DNA of 54,768 nucleotides from an uncultured Lachnospiraceae bacterium. GTDB lineage: Bacteria > Bacillota > Clostridia > Lachnospirales > Lachnospiraceae. Shown one piece after another: positions 24,907 to 34,101 of the stretch. A program made the position numbers and the translations under genes. Under the pieces are notes generated by a model. That model saw nothing but the letters and a program-made list of their open reading frames with translations, was not told the origin of the DNA and made no database searches. The stretch spans positions 1-54,768 of the forward strand of contig CAJUFQ010000025.1 in assembly GCA_910585625.1 (NCBI GenBank). Reading direction: 5' to 3'. The stretch's first letter is position 1. Each line of letters opens with the position of its first letter.

Positions 24907-25830
24907 ATGGGAGGAAAAAAGGTAGAAGAATTCCGTTATTATGAAATGCCCGTGGGACGATATGACCTTGCGTTGCTCGGCGAGAGCTGGATTACGACAT
25001 ACTACACCGGAGAGCAGCATTTCCACAATTTTTTTGAAATCGGCTATTGCTATTACGGGGATGGGGTGGTATTCCTGGGAGAGAAAGCAGAGCCATATGG
25101 CGCGGGCACAATCTCCCTCATACCCAGCAATTTTCCCCACGGCGTACATAGCAGGGAAGGCAGCGTCTGCCGCTGGGAGTTTCTGTACCTTGATCTTGCA
25201 GGGTTTGCAGAGCGTTGCTATCAGCACGATGCCTACCAGGGCATGAAAGTCCTGGAACAGATCACAAGGTTTCCGATTATCATCCAGTCGGAAGATTATC
25301 CCGGGCTGTATGGCGCAGTGCGCGGCATCCTGGAAGAGAACCGGGAACAGAAGGCGTTGAATAAGGAAGCGGTGGGCGGTTATATGTTCGTGCTGCTGCA
25401 GGAGCTGGTACGTCTGAACGAGCAGATTTCTGAGGATAACAAGAAGCAATCGCTGCATATTGAGAAGATCCGCCCGGCATTGGTTTATATAGAAACACAT
25501 TTCGGTGAGGAGATTAAGATTAAAATGCTGGCGGAGTGCTGCAGCATCAGCGAGCCATACTTTCGGAAACTGTTCCGAAACTGCATGAAAATATCGCCTC
25601 TGGAGTATATCAATACCGTGCGGGTGCAGAAGGCCTGCGACTTGTTGCAGAAAAAAGATTATCCGGTCAATGAGCTGGCGTGGAAAGTCGGGTATTCCTC
25701 AGTCTCTGCGTTTGAACGTAATTTCAAGAGGATTGTGGGGGAGTCCCCGAAGCAATGGAGGCTCAAATCCAGGGTGAACAGGGAATTTGTCAGTTATCAG
25801 ACCAAGGTATTGCGCGGATGGGTGGAATAG
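24907..25830 (+). CDS. AraC-family transcriptional regulator
   Basis: I prefer the ATG at 24907, with AAGGAGG at 24894-24900, over an ATG at 24850. The 307-residue protein has an N-terminal cupin-like sensor (HFHN-type start in EQHFHNFFEIGYCYYGDG, then GTISLIPSNFPHGVHS) and a C-terminal AraC/XylS double helix-turn-helix (KMLAECCSISEPYFRKLFRN and ELAWKVGYSSVSAFERNFKR). Such proteins usually sense a sugar and activate adjacent carbohydrate genes. The gene directly downstream on the same strand, 94 bp away, encodes a large secreted glycosidase-like protein, its likely target. Confidence 0.85.
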   Translation: MGGKKVEEFRYYEMPVGRYDLALLGESWITTYYTGEQHFHNFFEIGYCYYGDGVVFLGEKAEPYGAGTISLIPSNFPHGVHSREGSVCRWEFLYLDLAGFAERCYQHDAYQGMKVLEQITRFPIIIQSEDYPGLYGAVRGILEENREQKALNKEAVGGYMFVLLQELVRLNEQISEDNKKQSLHIEKIRPALVYIETHFGEEIKIKMLAECCSISEPYFRKLFRNCMKISPLEYINTVRVQKACDLLQKKDYPVNELAWKVGYSSVSAFERNFKRIVGESPKQWRLKSRVNREFVSYQTKVLRGWVE

Positions 25831-25843
25831 TATTGAAAATGCA

Positions 25844-25862
25844 CATTTTTGCCTCAAAAATG
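25844..25862 (+). promoter_or_regulatory. inverted repeat between araC-type gene and glycosidase-like gene
   Basis: CATTTTTG at 25844-25851 and CAAAAATG at 25855-25862 form a perfect 8-bp stem with a 3-nt loop. It may be an AT-rich terminator of the regulator gene or an operator for the next gene. Confidence 0.4.
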
Positions 25863-25924
25863 CTCACACATAATCGTTCGGAAGGATTAGAATAGAAGCA
25901 TTGAACAGCATTGGAGGAAGGGAT

Positions 25925-28900
25925 ATGAGAGGGAAATGGGAAACGGGCAGGCGTGCGCTGCTCGCTGCAGCGTTGTCGCTTATAATGGTATGGATGAATG
26001 TAATGATGTATACGCCGCAGCAGATGAACGCCCTGGAGGCTGCCGGAAGCGGCGTACATATCTATGCGGACACGCCGGGAGATGAAAAGTCGGGCAAGTA
26101 TAGCCTGACCGCAGATGGGACAGACGTTCCGGTTATTAAGTACAGCCGCAACGGCAATAATTTTGACATTGCCAGGTTTGCATCGGCAGATGCAACCCCG
26201 GAATTTACGGTCAAGGTGCAGGAAGACATCAACAAAGTCGCAATCTATCCTGAACGTTATTATCCGCAGGAGGCAATCAAAGTCAGCGCAGACAAACGGA
26301 GCGTGACGTTTGCCATGTCCGATCGGCTGCGGTATGCGTTTGTGATGATTAATGGCGGCCCAGCCGATCAGGCAGGGAAGCCTTATCTGGCAATTATCAA
26401 CGATCCGCCGGAGAACGCGGAGGAGGTTCCTGATAAGAATGCCGCGAACGTGCTGGATTTCAAAGTGTTCCTGGAGAAGTATCTGCAGGAGCATCCCAAT
26501 TCCGAGGCGCAGCAGGCGGAGGCGGCAGGCACGACTTCCGGCGGCACTGCTTATGGCGCCGGGGCTTTGGTAGATATCGGCACAAAGGATGTGCGCTTCC
26601 CCGATAAGCGGAAGATGGCGGCGGATGACGCCACATATGCGCTGCAGGCGGCATTGGATGCGATTTACGCGGAAGGCTCTGCATACGACACACTGTACTT
26701 CCCGGCGGGGACGTATGTGTGTTCCGGGCTGGAAATACGCAACCGCACAGGTAAAAACATTACAATTTACCTGGAGGAAGGGGCGTTGGTCAAGAACCGC
26801 ATCCAGGAATGTATGCAGGCCATGGAGCCTGCCATCGGTATCTGGGATTCGGAAAACATTACCATTTCCGGCAGAGGCATATTTGATGGCAATGGTGTGG
26901 AAAATTATAAAAAAGACCGCCATGACGCCAAAGACAGCTGCCATCAGGGAGGCGTGATGATTGTACGTTCTTCCGATATCGTGTTCCAAGACACGTATGT
27001 GCGCGATGCAAAGCAGTGGAATTGGGAGTCGCATGGAAGCAAAAATTGCACGTTGAATAATGTAAAGGGCCTTACGCCTTACAATCAGCCATGGGTGGAT
27101 GGGCTTGACATGGCAAGCGCGCAGAACCTCACAATCAATGGGGCGCTGACGATGGGGAACGACGATAATTTTGCCAGCGGGCATTATAATCCCAGCGATG
27201 GCTTTCCCAACACGGTTCCTGGGTTCGACCAGTATAACCGCGACGCTCTGGAATGGGATACGGAGGATTCTTACAAGGTGTCCGTCAGCAACACATTAGG
27301 ATGGAGCTTTGGCGGGGGAAACGGCATCCGCTTGGGGCATGACTGTTATGGCCATGCCATGAAGGATTATACGTTTGAAAATGTTAACACGATGAATTTT
27401 ACCGGCGGGGGAAATGGAATCACCGTCCAGAATGGATTGGGCAACAAGAGGCCATATCCAAAGTATGAGAGCCTGACATTTAAAAACTGTTCGTTTGACA
27501 CCACGAGGGTCGGCACGAACTTCAACATCAATGGGCTGGATGCGGAAAATACGATTGGCAGAGTGACCCTGGAGGGGTGCTGGTTCTCCAATGGAGAGGC
27601 GGGAAGTTCCGTCAGCAATGTTGCGGATCTTACCATTCGAGATTATTATGTAGGAAAAGAGAAGGTGAGCGTCAGCAGCCAAGCAAAGCTGACATTGACG
27701 GAAGTTGCGAAAGATGTGCATGATTGGGTTGACAACCATGCGCCAGTATTTTCCCAGCCGTCATTTGGCGGGACGGAAGCGGAGGCAGGAAAGGCGGTTA
27801 CCTTTGCCGTGCAGGCAGAAGACGCGGACGGTGCGGCAGTCACGTTTGGCGTGAAAGAGGGAACATTGCCGGAAGGCGCGGATTTTGATGCCTCTGCCGG
27901 GAAGTTCAGCTGGACGCCCAAAGAAGAGCAGGTCGGCAGGCATACGGTGGTGTTCACAGCTGCGGATGAGTATGAGGTTACAGAAAAGAGCGTGGAGATT
28001 ACGGTAAAATCTGCCAAATTTGATACCGTGAAAGTCGTGGCTTCGGCGGACGCCACTGTGAAATCGTACCAAGCGGAAAAAGAAGAAAATTACGGCTCGC
28101 AGGATTATGTGCGTATGATGCGCATGGGAGATGCCGTGTCTGGGAATTCGCCGGTAGGTATTTTCGGTGAAGCCGCTGGCAGCAGCGCCAGTGACAGCAG
28201 GGACGCCAAAATCACATTTTTATCCTTTGATGCGGCGTCTATCCGGGAGCATCTGGAAAAGCTGGGGGCGGCAGAGCTGCAGCTTACTTATATCGGACGC
28301 CGTGAGAGCAAGGTTACCGGGGAAGACACACTGCTGGCAGCCCCGGTGGCAGGGGAGTTCCGTGAGGCGGAACTCAAATGGAATAATATGCCGGCGTTTG
28401 ATGCCTCAGGCGCGAAGTCTTCGGAACCGTTTGCGGTAGATAAGCAGAATGTCCTTATGGCGCAGGATAAGCAGTATACGCCCAGCCAGGCGATTGACGG
28501 CACGAAAGTTACGATTGACCTCACAGAATGGGTGAAGGCATTGCCGGAAAACGCCCGGGAATTATCTTTGGCGGTCTGTGATGAAAAGGGCTGGGAGCTT
28601 GCTTTTGTCAGCCGCGAGGGCGCGAAAAATATGGCAGGAGCCACGGAGGATATGGCGCCATCCCTCCTGCTGTCAGTAGAGAAGGAACAGACGTCCGATC
28701 CGGGAAATCCAGGGCCTGTCAATCCGCCGGAGGTTAAGGTGAAGAAAGTCTCAGTCAGCGCGCCTTCCAAGCAGATTGCTGCTGGGAAGAACGTTGCGCT
28801 CACAGCCAGCGTGACGCCGAAAAATGCCAGCAAGAAGTCTGTGAAATGGAGCAGCAGCAATGAGAATTACGCCACGGTAAACAGCAAGGGGGTGGTGGCG

Positions 28901-29272
28901 GCGAAGCCTGCCGGAAAGGGAAAAACAGTCACAATCACAGCCACAGCGAGGGATGGGAGCAAAAAGTATGGCCATGTCCGCATCAAGATTATGAAGTACG
29001 CGGTGAAAAAAGTGACGATTAAAAATAAGCCGAAAACCTTAAAAGCTGGGAAGAAAGTAACGCTGAAGACAGCAGTCAAAGCTGAAGGGAAGGCAGGCAA
29101 GACGGTAAATAAAGTCTTGAAATGGAGCAGTTCAAATACAAAGTATGCAACGGTCAGTTCCCAGGGGAAAGTGACGGCGAAGAAAGCCGGAAAAGGGAAA
29201 ACGGTTACAATCACAGCCGCTTCTACAGATGGGACGAATAAGAAGGACAAAGCTAAAATCAAAATTCAATAG
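25925..29272 (+). CDS. large secreted beta-helix glycosidase-like protein with DNRLRE and Big_2 domains
   Basis: The ATG at 25925 has GGAGGAAGGG just upstream. The 1,115-residue protein has an N-terminal signal/anchor helix (RALLAAALSLIMVWMNVMMY), a beta-rich domain to about 160, a right-handed parallel beta-helix (about 215-590) and a putative Ig domain (He_PIG, about 610-700). A DNRLRE/CBM96-like domain (about 705-930) and two Big_2 domains follow (about 945-1115, KWSSSN...YATV in each). Within the helix DGLDMAS, GNDDNFASGH and LGHDCYGH hold clustered acidic and His residues resembling active sites of GH28/GH49/GH110-type enzymes. The exact family and substrate are unresolved. No sortase motif is seen. 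The preceding AraC regulator suggests substrate-induced expression. Confidence 0.7.
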   Translation: MRGKWETGRRALLAAALSLIMVWMNVMMYTPQQMNALEAAGSGVHIYADTPGDEKSGKYSLTADGTDVPVIKYSRNGNNFDIARFASADATPEFTVKVQEDINKVAIYPERYYPQEAIKVSADKRSVTFAMSDRLRYAFVMINGGPADQAGKPYLAIINDPPENAEEVPDKNAANVLDFKVFLEKYLQEHPNSEAQQAEAAGTTSGGTAYGAGALVDIGTKDVRFPDKRKMAADDATYALQAALDAIYAEGSAYDTLYFPAGTYVCSGLEIRNRTGKNITIYLEEGALVKNRIQECMQAMEPAIGIWDSENITISGRGIFDGNGVENYKKDRHDAKDSCHQGGVMIVRSSDIVFQDTYVRDAKQWNWESHGSKNCTLNNVKGLTPYNQPWVDGLDMASAQNLTINGALTMGNDDNFASGHYNPSDGFPNTVPGFDQYNRDALEWDTEDSYKVSVSNTLGWSFGGGNGIRLGHDCYGHAMKDYTFENVNTMNFTGGGNGITVQNGLGNKRPYPKYESLTFKNCSFDTTRVGTNFNINGLDAENTIGRVTLEGCWFSNGEAGSSVSNVADLTIRDYYVGKEKVSVSSQAKLTLTEVAKDVHDWVDNHAPVFSQPSFGGTEAEAGKAVTFAVQAEDADGAAVTFGVKEGTLPEGADFDASAGKFSWTPKEEQVGRHTVVFTAADEYEVTEKSVEITVKSAKFDTVKVVASADATVKSYQAEKEENYGSQDYVRMMRMGDAVSGNSPVGIFGEAAGSSASDSRDAKITFLSFDAASIREHLEKLGAAELQLTYIGRRESKVTGEDTLLAAPVAGEFREAELKWNNMPAFDASGAKSSEPFAVDKQNVLMAQDKQYTPSQAIDGTKVTIDLTEWVKALPENARELSLAVCDEKGWELAFVSREGAKNMAGATEDMAPSLLLSVEKEQTSDPGNPGPVNPPEVKVKKVSVSAPSKQIAAGKNVALTASVTPKNASKKSVKWSSSNENYATVNSKGVVAAKPAGKGKTVTITATARDGSKKYGHVRIKIMKYAVKKVTIKNKPKTLKAGKKVTLKTAVKAEGKAGKTVNKVLKWSSSNTKYATVSSQGKVTAKKAGKGKTVTITAASTDGTNKKDKAKIKIQ

Positions 29273-29320
29273 CCGCATAGGGTTGTCTTTTCGTGTGTCT
29301 TGTGCTAATATATGGAATTA

Positions 29321-29690
29321 AGTAGGGTGGATAATCGCGGCTGCAAGCGTCGAAAGACCGCAGGTGAGGAAAGTCCGGGCTTCACAGGGCAGGATGCCGG
29401 TTAACGGCCGGTGGAGGCGACTCCAAGGAAAGTGCAACAGAAATGTACCGCTGCCGCTGCCGCATTCCCTTTGAGGGATACGGCAGCGGCAGTAAGGGTG
29501 GAAGGGCAGCTTAAGAGACTACCGCCTGCCTGGCAACAGGCAGGGCATATGTAAACCCCATCCGAAGCAAGACCGAACAGAAGCGTTGACGCGGCCCGCC
29601 AGCTTCAGGTAGGTCGCTGGACCTGGCTGGCGACAGCCAGGCTAGATAGATGATTATCCAAGACATAACCCGGCTTACAGCCCTGCTTAG
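29321..29690 (+). ncRNA. rnpB: RNase P RNA
   Basis: The universal core blocks are present in order: GAGGAAAGTCCGGGC, ACAGAAATGTACCGC, AGAGACTACCGCC, CAAGACCGAACAGAAGCG and ATAACCCGGCTTACAG. P1 is formed by AGTAGGG at the 5' end and CCCTGCT at the 3' end. A 12-bp stem, CTGCCGCTGCCG with CGGCAGCGGCAG, fits P12, and the GCCGGTTAACGGCCGG hairpin fits the specificity domain of the ancestral type A. The RNA is the catalytic subunit for tRNA 5'-end maturation. Ends are approximate. Confidence 0.95.
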
Positions 29691-29733
29691 TTATTATAGA
29701 ACTATAAACAATTCTTAAAAGAAAATAATCCCA

Positions 29734-29762
29734 TTGACTTCCCGATTTTTCTGCGTTACCAT
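29734..29762 (+). promoter_or_regulatory. promoter of the zinc-ribbon membrane protein gene
   Basis: TTGACT at 29734-29739 and TACCAT at 29757-29762 with a 17-bp spacer, ending 30 nt before the start codon. Confidence 0.5.
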
Positions 29763-29792
29763 GAAGAAAATATATTACATGGGAGATGAAGG

Positions 29793-30188
29793 ATGAAGCA
29801 GAAATTACAACACTTTATGATGGGCAGATATGGAGCCGATCAGCTTGGGCAGCTATTGATGGGGAGTTCCGTCGTGTTGCTGTTGCTTTCCATGCTTTTT
29901 CGGGTGGACATATTCTATATTCTTGCATTGGGGATTATGGGGTATGAGTATTACCGTATGATGTCCAGGAAAATTGGGCAGAGGCAAGCGGAGAACCAGA
30001 AGTTTCTGAACTGGCGTTACCGCCTGGCAGTAAAGTGGAACAGGGAGAGAGAACATTTCAGGCAGCGCAAAACCTGTCGTTTTTACAGATGCCCGTCTTG
30101 CAGGCAGAAGGTTAGGGTGCCGAGAGGCAAGGGAAAGATTTGCATTACCTGTCCGAGTTGCAAGACAGAGTTTGTGAGGAAGAGTTAA
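29793..30188 (+). CDS. small membrane protein with C-terminal zinc ribbon
   Basis: The 131-residue product has one or two membrane helices in its first half (about 22-50, QLLMGSSVVLLLLSMLFRVD and following), a basic cytoplasmic middle and a C-terminal zinc ribbon with two CxxC knuckles, CPSCRQKV and CPSCKTEF. The spacing suits a structural zinc site, perhaps for nucleic acid or protein binding at the membrane. A GGAGATGAAGG site precedes the ATG. It stands alone between rnpB and the sulfate-activation genes and ends at a strong terminator. Function unknown. Confidence 0.7.
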   Translation: MKQKLQHFMMGRYGADQLGQLLMGSSVVLLLLSMLFRVDIFYILALGIMGYEYYRMMSRKIGQRQAENQKFLNWRYRLAVKWNREREHFRQRKTCRFYRCPSCRQKVRVPRGKGKICITCPSCKTEFVRKS

Positions 30189-30192
30189 AAAG

Positions 30193-30237
30193 GGTGTCCC
30201 TCAAGTCATTTTCAGATTTCAGGGACATCTTTTTTTG
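30193..30237 (+). terminator. intrinsic terminator
   Basis: GGTGTCCCT at 30193-30201 pairs with AGGGACATC at 30221-30229 (one G-U pair), followed by seven T. Confidence 0.8.
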
Positions 30238-30514
30238 TGGCAGTTAAAAAAAATATCCGGAAATTGCATTAATAGGCGTATAGTTTGCATTTACTATATT
30301 ATGGTAAACATTATCTGGCGGCGAGTATCCAAGAATGCAGTTATTTTCTGCCGTAGCTGCGGCGTGGCTGGGTTATAGCCTCAAATTTCTATCATAATTA
30401 TCATTTATTATGAATGGGAAAAGTTTTGCTGCAAATAATATCTGAAATGGAATCATAGCTGTAAAGCTGATAGATAGAGAATGGGAAAATCTAAGAAATT
30501 ACATGGAGGAAAAG
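30238..30514 (+). other. leader region before cysD
   Basis: About 275 nt without a gene. TATATT at 30295-30300 could be a -10 box but lacks a clear -35, so an activator may be needed. Small stems occur near 30340-30380 (GCCGTAGCTGCGGC). I see no recognisable SAM or T-box riboswitch core. Confidence 0.4.
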
Positions 30515-31408
30515 ATGGATCACTTAGACGAATTAGAAGCAGAGGCAATTTACATTATGCGCGAAGTAGCGGCGGAGTGTGAGAAACCAGTGATGTTATA
30601 TTCCATTGGCAAAGACTCTTCCGTCATGCTGCATCTTGCAATGAAGGCGTTTTATCCAGAGAAGCCGCCCTTTCCGTTTTTGCATGTGAATACCACATGG
30701 AAGTTTAAGGAGATGATTAAGTTCCGTGATGAGACGGCAGAGAAGCTTGGGATTGAAATGCTGGAGTACATCAATGAAGATGGCGTGGCACAGGGTATCA
30801 ATCCGTTTGACCACGGTTCTTCGTACACAGACATCATGAAGACCCAGGCGCTCAAAGAAGCGTTGGACAAGTATGGGTTCACGGCTGCATTTGGCGGCGG
30901 GAGAAGGGATGAGGAGAAGTCAAGGGCCAAAGAGCGCATTTTCTCGTTCCGTAATGAGAACCACGCCTGGGATCCGAAGAACCAACGCCCGGAGATGTGG
31001 AAGCTCTTCAATACGAGGATTAAGCAGGGGGAGAGCATCCGGGTATTTCCCTTGTCGAACTGGACGGAGAAAGATATCTGGCAGTACATCCGCAGAGAGA
31101 ACATCCCGATTGTATCCTTATATTTTGCTGCGCCAAGGCCAGTCATTGCCAGGGATGGCCAGCTGATTATGGTGGATGATGACAGGATAAAGCTCAGAGA
31201 GGGAGAGAAAGTAGAGACGAAAAAGGTACGTTTCCGTACACTGGGCTGCTATCCGCTGACGGGAGCAATGGAATCAGAAGCAGAAACATTAGACGCGATT
31301 ATAGAGGAAACACTGTCATCCGTAGAATCAGAACGGACAAGCCGGATTATTGACTCGGACGGAGGTTCTGCGAGCATGGAGAAAAGAAAACGAGAGGGAT
31401 ATTTTTAA
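30515..31408 (+). CDS. cysD: sulfate adenylyltransferase subunit 2 (CysD)
   Basis: I take the ATG at 30515, since GGAGGA at 30505-30510 would overlap the alternative ATG at 30503. The 297-residue protein is a PP-loop ATP pyrophosphatase with YSIGKDSSVMLHLAMKAF near the N-terminus and FGGGRRDEEKSRAKER, both hallmarks of CysD. It forms adenosine 5'-phosphosulfate from ATP and sulfate, driven by GTP hydrolysis in CysN. It lies 2 bp before the cysN-cysC fusion, so the two are translationally coupled. No sulfate permease or APS/PAPS reductase is nearby. Confidence 0.95.
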   Translation: MDHLDELEAEAIYIMREVAAECEKPVMLYSIGKDSSVMLHLAMKAFYPEKPPFPFLHVNTTWKFKEMIKFRDETAEKLGIEMLEYINEDGVAQGINPFDHGSSYTDIMKTQALKEALDKYGFTAAFGGGRRDEEKSRAKERIFSFRNENHAWDPKNQRPEMWKLFNTRIKQGESIRVFPLSNWTEKDIWQYIRRENIPIVSLYFAAPRPVIARDGQLIMVDDDRIKLREGEKVETKKVRFRTLGCYPLTGAMESEAETLDAIIEETLSSVESERTSRIIDSDGGSASMEKRKREGYF

Positions 31409-31410
31409 AA

Positions 31411-33240
31411 ATGGAAGAAAATTTATTGAAATTTATAACATGCGGCAGTGTGGATGATGGGAAGTCCACACTGATTGGTCATATGCTTTATGATGCAAAA
31501 TTACTTTTTGCGGATCAGGAAAAAGCATTGGAGCTTGATTCCAAGGTGGGATCCCGGGAAGGGAAGATAGACTACTCCCTTCTTCTGGACGGCCTGATGG
31601 CTGAACGTGAGCAGGGGATTACGATTGATGTTGCTTACCGTTATTTCAGCACGGAGCGCAGGAGCTTCATTGTTGCAGATACCCCGGGGCATGAGGAGTA
31701 TACAAGGAATATGGCGGTGGGAGCCAGTTTTGCATCCCTAGCCGTGATTCTGGTGGACGCCAGCCAGGGCGTGCTGGTACAGACGAGACGCCATGCAAGG
31801 ATTTGTTCCTTGATGGGAATCCGGCATTTCGTGTTTGCCGTGAACAAGATGGATCTTGTGCATTACGACCAGATGAAGTTTAAGAAGATTGAGAAAGATA
31901 TTAAAATCCTCATGGCAGAATTTGATTATGGGACGCTTAAGATTATCCCGGTCTCTGCAACCGAGGGAGATAACATAACGGTCAAATCTGCTAAAATGCC
32001 TTGGTATACGAAAGAGACGCTGCTTGCTTATCTGGAGGAGATAGACGTCAAGGAGAAGGACGAATGGAAAGGGTTTTCCATGCCGGTGCAGAGGGTATGC
32101 CGGCCGAACCATAATTTCCGTGGATTCCAGGGGCAGATTTCTTCCGGGGAAATCGCTGTTGGGGATACCATCACAGTTATGCCGAGCAGGGAAAGCGCGA
32201 AGGTGACGAATATCTTCCAGGGGGATGTGCCGGTAGAAAAAAGCGGCAGCGGACAGGCAGTCACTATCCAGCTTGATACGGAAATTGACGTTTCCAGAGG
32301 GTGCATCCTGGAGAAGGATTATGAGCTTAGCGTAGGGAACATGCTTGCTGCTTCCATTTTATGGATGGATGACAGCCGTCTTGTGTCGGGCCGTATCTTC
32401 TGGCTGAAAATCGGGACGCAGTTAATCCCGGCGACTGTGATGAACATCAAGTATAAGATTGATGTGAATTCGGGCGCGGAAGTATATGCGGATGCGATTT
32501 TTAAGAATGAGATTGCATTCTGTGAGATTTCGGTAGGAAGCAATATTGTCTTTGACAAGTTTGAGAATAACAGGGAGCTTGGGTCCCTGATTCTGATAGA
32601 CCGTGTGACGAACATGACGTCTGCCTGCGGCGTGGTTATGTACCCGCTTACCAGGGGCGGAAATATCACATGGCATAACATGGATATTACCAAGGAAATG
32701 CGTGAAAATGCCATGGAACAGAAATCAGCGACCATTTGGATGACCGGCCTCTCAGGCGCAGGAAAGTCTACGCTGGCCAATGAAGTAGAGAAACGCCTGT
32801 TTGCAATGGGCAAGCACACGATGATTCTGGATGGCGACAATGTGCGCATGGGGCTTAATAAGAACCTTGGCTTCGCGGAGAACGACAGGATTGAGAATAT
32901 CCGCCGGATTGCCGAGGTCAGCAAGCTGATGAATGACGCAGGGTTACTGGTGCTGACTTCCTTCATCTCTCCCTATCGGATGGACCGCAGGAACGCAAAG
33001 GAGATAATCGGGCAGAACTTTGTCGAGGTCTATGTGAGTACGCCGTTGGAAGAGTGTGAGAAACGGGACGTCAAAGGACTGTACCAGAAGGCAAGGAAAG
33101 GGCAGATTGCCAATTTCACGGGGATATCCGGGAAGTACGAAGAGCCGGAAAATCCTGATATCGTGGTTGATACAAGCAAGCATAGCTTGGATGAATGTGT
33201 AGAGATTATTTTAGAAGGATTGAAACCATATCTGTCATAA
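31411..33240 (+). CDS. cysNC: bifunctional sulfate adenylyltransferase subunit 1 / APS kinase
   Basis: The 609-residue fusion has an N-terminal EF-Tu-like GTPase (G1 GSVDDGKST, G3 DTPGHEEYTRNM, G4 NKMDL), two beta-barrel domains to about 415, and a C-terminal APS kinase (P-loop GLSGAGKSTLANE near 442-455, LDGDNVRMGLNKNLGF, then FISPYRMDRR). With CysD it makes APS and phosphorylates it to PAPS. PAPS serves either assimilatory sulfate reduction or sulfotransferases. Since no reductase genes are in the window, the end use is open; the next genes encode an unrelated two-component pair. Confidence 0.95.
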   Translation: MEENLLKFITCGSVDDGKSTLIGHMLYDAKLLFADQEKALELDSKVGSREGKIDYSLLLDGLMAEREQGITIDVAYRYFSTERRSFIVADTPGHEEYTRNMAVGASFASLAVILVDASQGVLVQTRRHARICSLMGIRHFVFAVNKMDLVHYDQMKFKKIEKDIKILMAEFDYGTLKIIPVSATEGDNITVKSAKMPWYTKETLLAYLEEIDVKEKDEWKGFSMPVQRVCRPNHNFRGFQGQISSGEIAVGDTITVMPSRESAKVTNIFQGDVPVEKSGSGQAVTIQLDTEIDVSRGCILEKDYELSVGNMLAASILWMDDSRLVSGRIFWLKIGTQLIPATVMNIKYKIDVNSGAEVYADAIFKNEIAFCEISVGSNIVFDKFENNRELGSLILIDRVTNMTSACGVVMYPLTRGGNITWHNMDITKEMRENAMEQKSATIWMTGLSGAGKSTLANEVEKRLFAMGKHTMILDGDNVRMGLNKNLGFAENDRIENIRRIAEVSKLMNDAGLLVLTSFISPYRMDRRNAKEIIGQNFVEVYVSTPLEECEKRDVKGLYQKARKGQIANFTGISGKYEEPENPDIVVDTSKHSLDECVEIILEGLKPYLS

Positions 33241-33411
33241 CAATTCAGTCAGCCGGAATAAATCAGGGAAAGCCGTGCAGAACCCCAGGTGGGCATGCAT
33301 GGGTTTGGCACGATTTGTCCCGGCTGCATTTACGAAAGAATATGAGGATACTTTGGGAATGCGGCAAAGCTGCCGCCCCGGGATGGAAATTACTTTTGGA
33401 GAGGAGCATTT
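33241..33411 (+). other. intergenic region with long imperfect hairpin
   Basis: CAGCCGG near 33250 and CCGGCTG near 33322 face each other across about 65 nt and may form a long-range stem. No gene is seen; the downstream regulator's ribosome binding site is GGAGAGGAG near 33400. Confidence 0.35.
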
Positions 33412-34101
33412 ATGGATGGTTCAACAGTTCTGCTGATTGAAGATGAAGCCAAGCTGTTGGAGACTTTATCTGATTACCTTGAGATAAACCATTATCATGT
33501 GATACGGGCAACCGATGGGCTGGATGGAATGCAGAAATTTAACAAACATCATTCTGAGATTGACATTGTGCTGCTGGATTTGATGCTTCCTTTCGCCGAT
33601 GGCTATGAAGTATTGAAGCAAATTCGTTTATGCTCCAATGTACCGGTAATCTTATTGACAGCGAAGGAAGAAGTGGAAGATCAGATTAAAGGTTTTTCCT
33701 ATGGTGCGGACGATTATATTATAAAGCCATATACGTTATCCGTTGTAAAACTGCATATTGAGGCTGTCCTCAAGCGTTTTGGGAATAATCAGGATTTCTT
33801 ATATGCGGCGGATATCAGGATAGAGGTAAAGGCAAAGAAAGTGTATGTGGATAATGTGTTTGTTGAGACTACGCCTAAGGAATTTGAATTACTTCATATC
33901 CTAATCCGGAATCAGGGCAATGTGCTTACCAGGGATTATATCCTGGATGCAATCTGGGGGGATTATTATGTCGGGGATGTGCGTACCATTGATACTCTTG
34001 TGAAACAGCTGCGCAAGAAGCTGGGCAGCACATCATACATACGTACCGTATATGGGGTTGGCTATTGTTTTGAGGTAAAGAGGGATGAAAAGAAAGATTA
34101 G
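33412..34101 (+). CDS. OmpR/VanR-like response regulator
   Basis: The 229-residue protein has a receiver domain (IEDEAKLL acidic pocket, phosphoacceptor Asp in IVLLDLMLPFADGYE, TAKEEVED and KPYT) and a C-terminal winged helix (TPKEFELLHILIRNQGNVL, ending TVYGVGYCFEV). It overlaps the following kinase gene by 17 nt, so they are co-translated. Targets are not evident from the immediate context; adjacent genes are sulfate activation upstream and pyrBI convergent downstream. A cell-envelope or antibiotic response is common for the VanRS-like group but not shown here. Confidence 0.9.
   Translation: MDGSTVLLIEDEAKLLETLSDYLEINHYHVIRATDGLDGMQKFNKHHSEIDIVLLDLMLPFADGYEVLKQIRLCSNVPVILLTAKEEVEDQIKGFSYGADDYIIKPYTLSVVKLHIEAVLKRFGNNQDFLYAADIRIEVKAKKVYVDNVFVETTPKEFELLHILIRNQGNVLTRDYILDAIWGDYYVGDVRTIDTLVKQLRKKLGSTSYIRTVYGVGYCFEVKRDEKKD

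Noticed and set aside
25790..27184. 464-residue open frame on the minus strand opposite the AraC and glycosidase genes
   Set aside because: It is antisense to two well-supported genes, has unusual composition (many Arg, His, Cys, Ile) and no domain I recognise. It is a GC-skew shadow.
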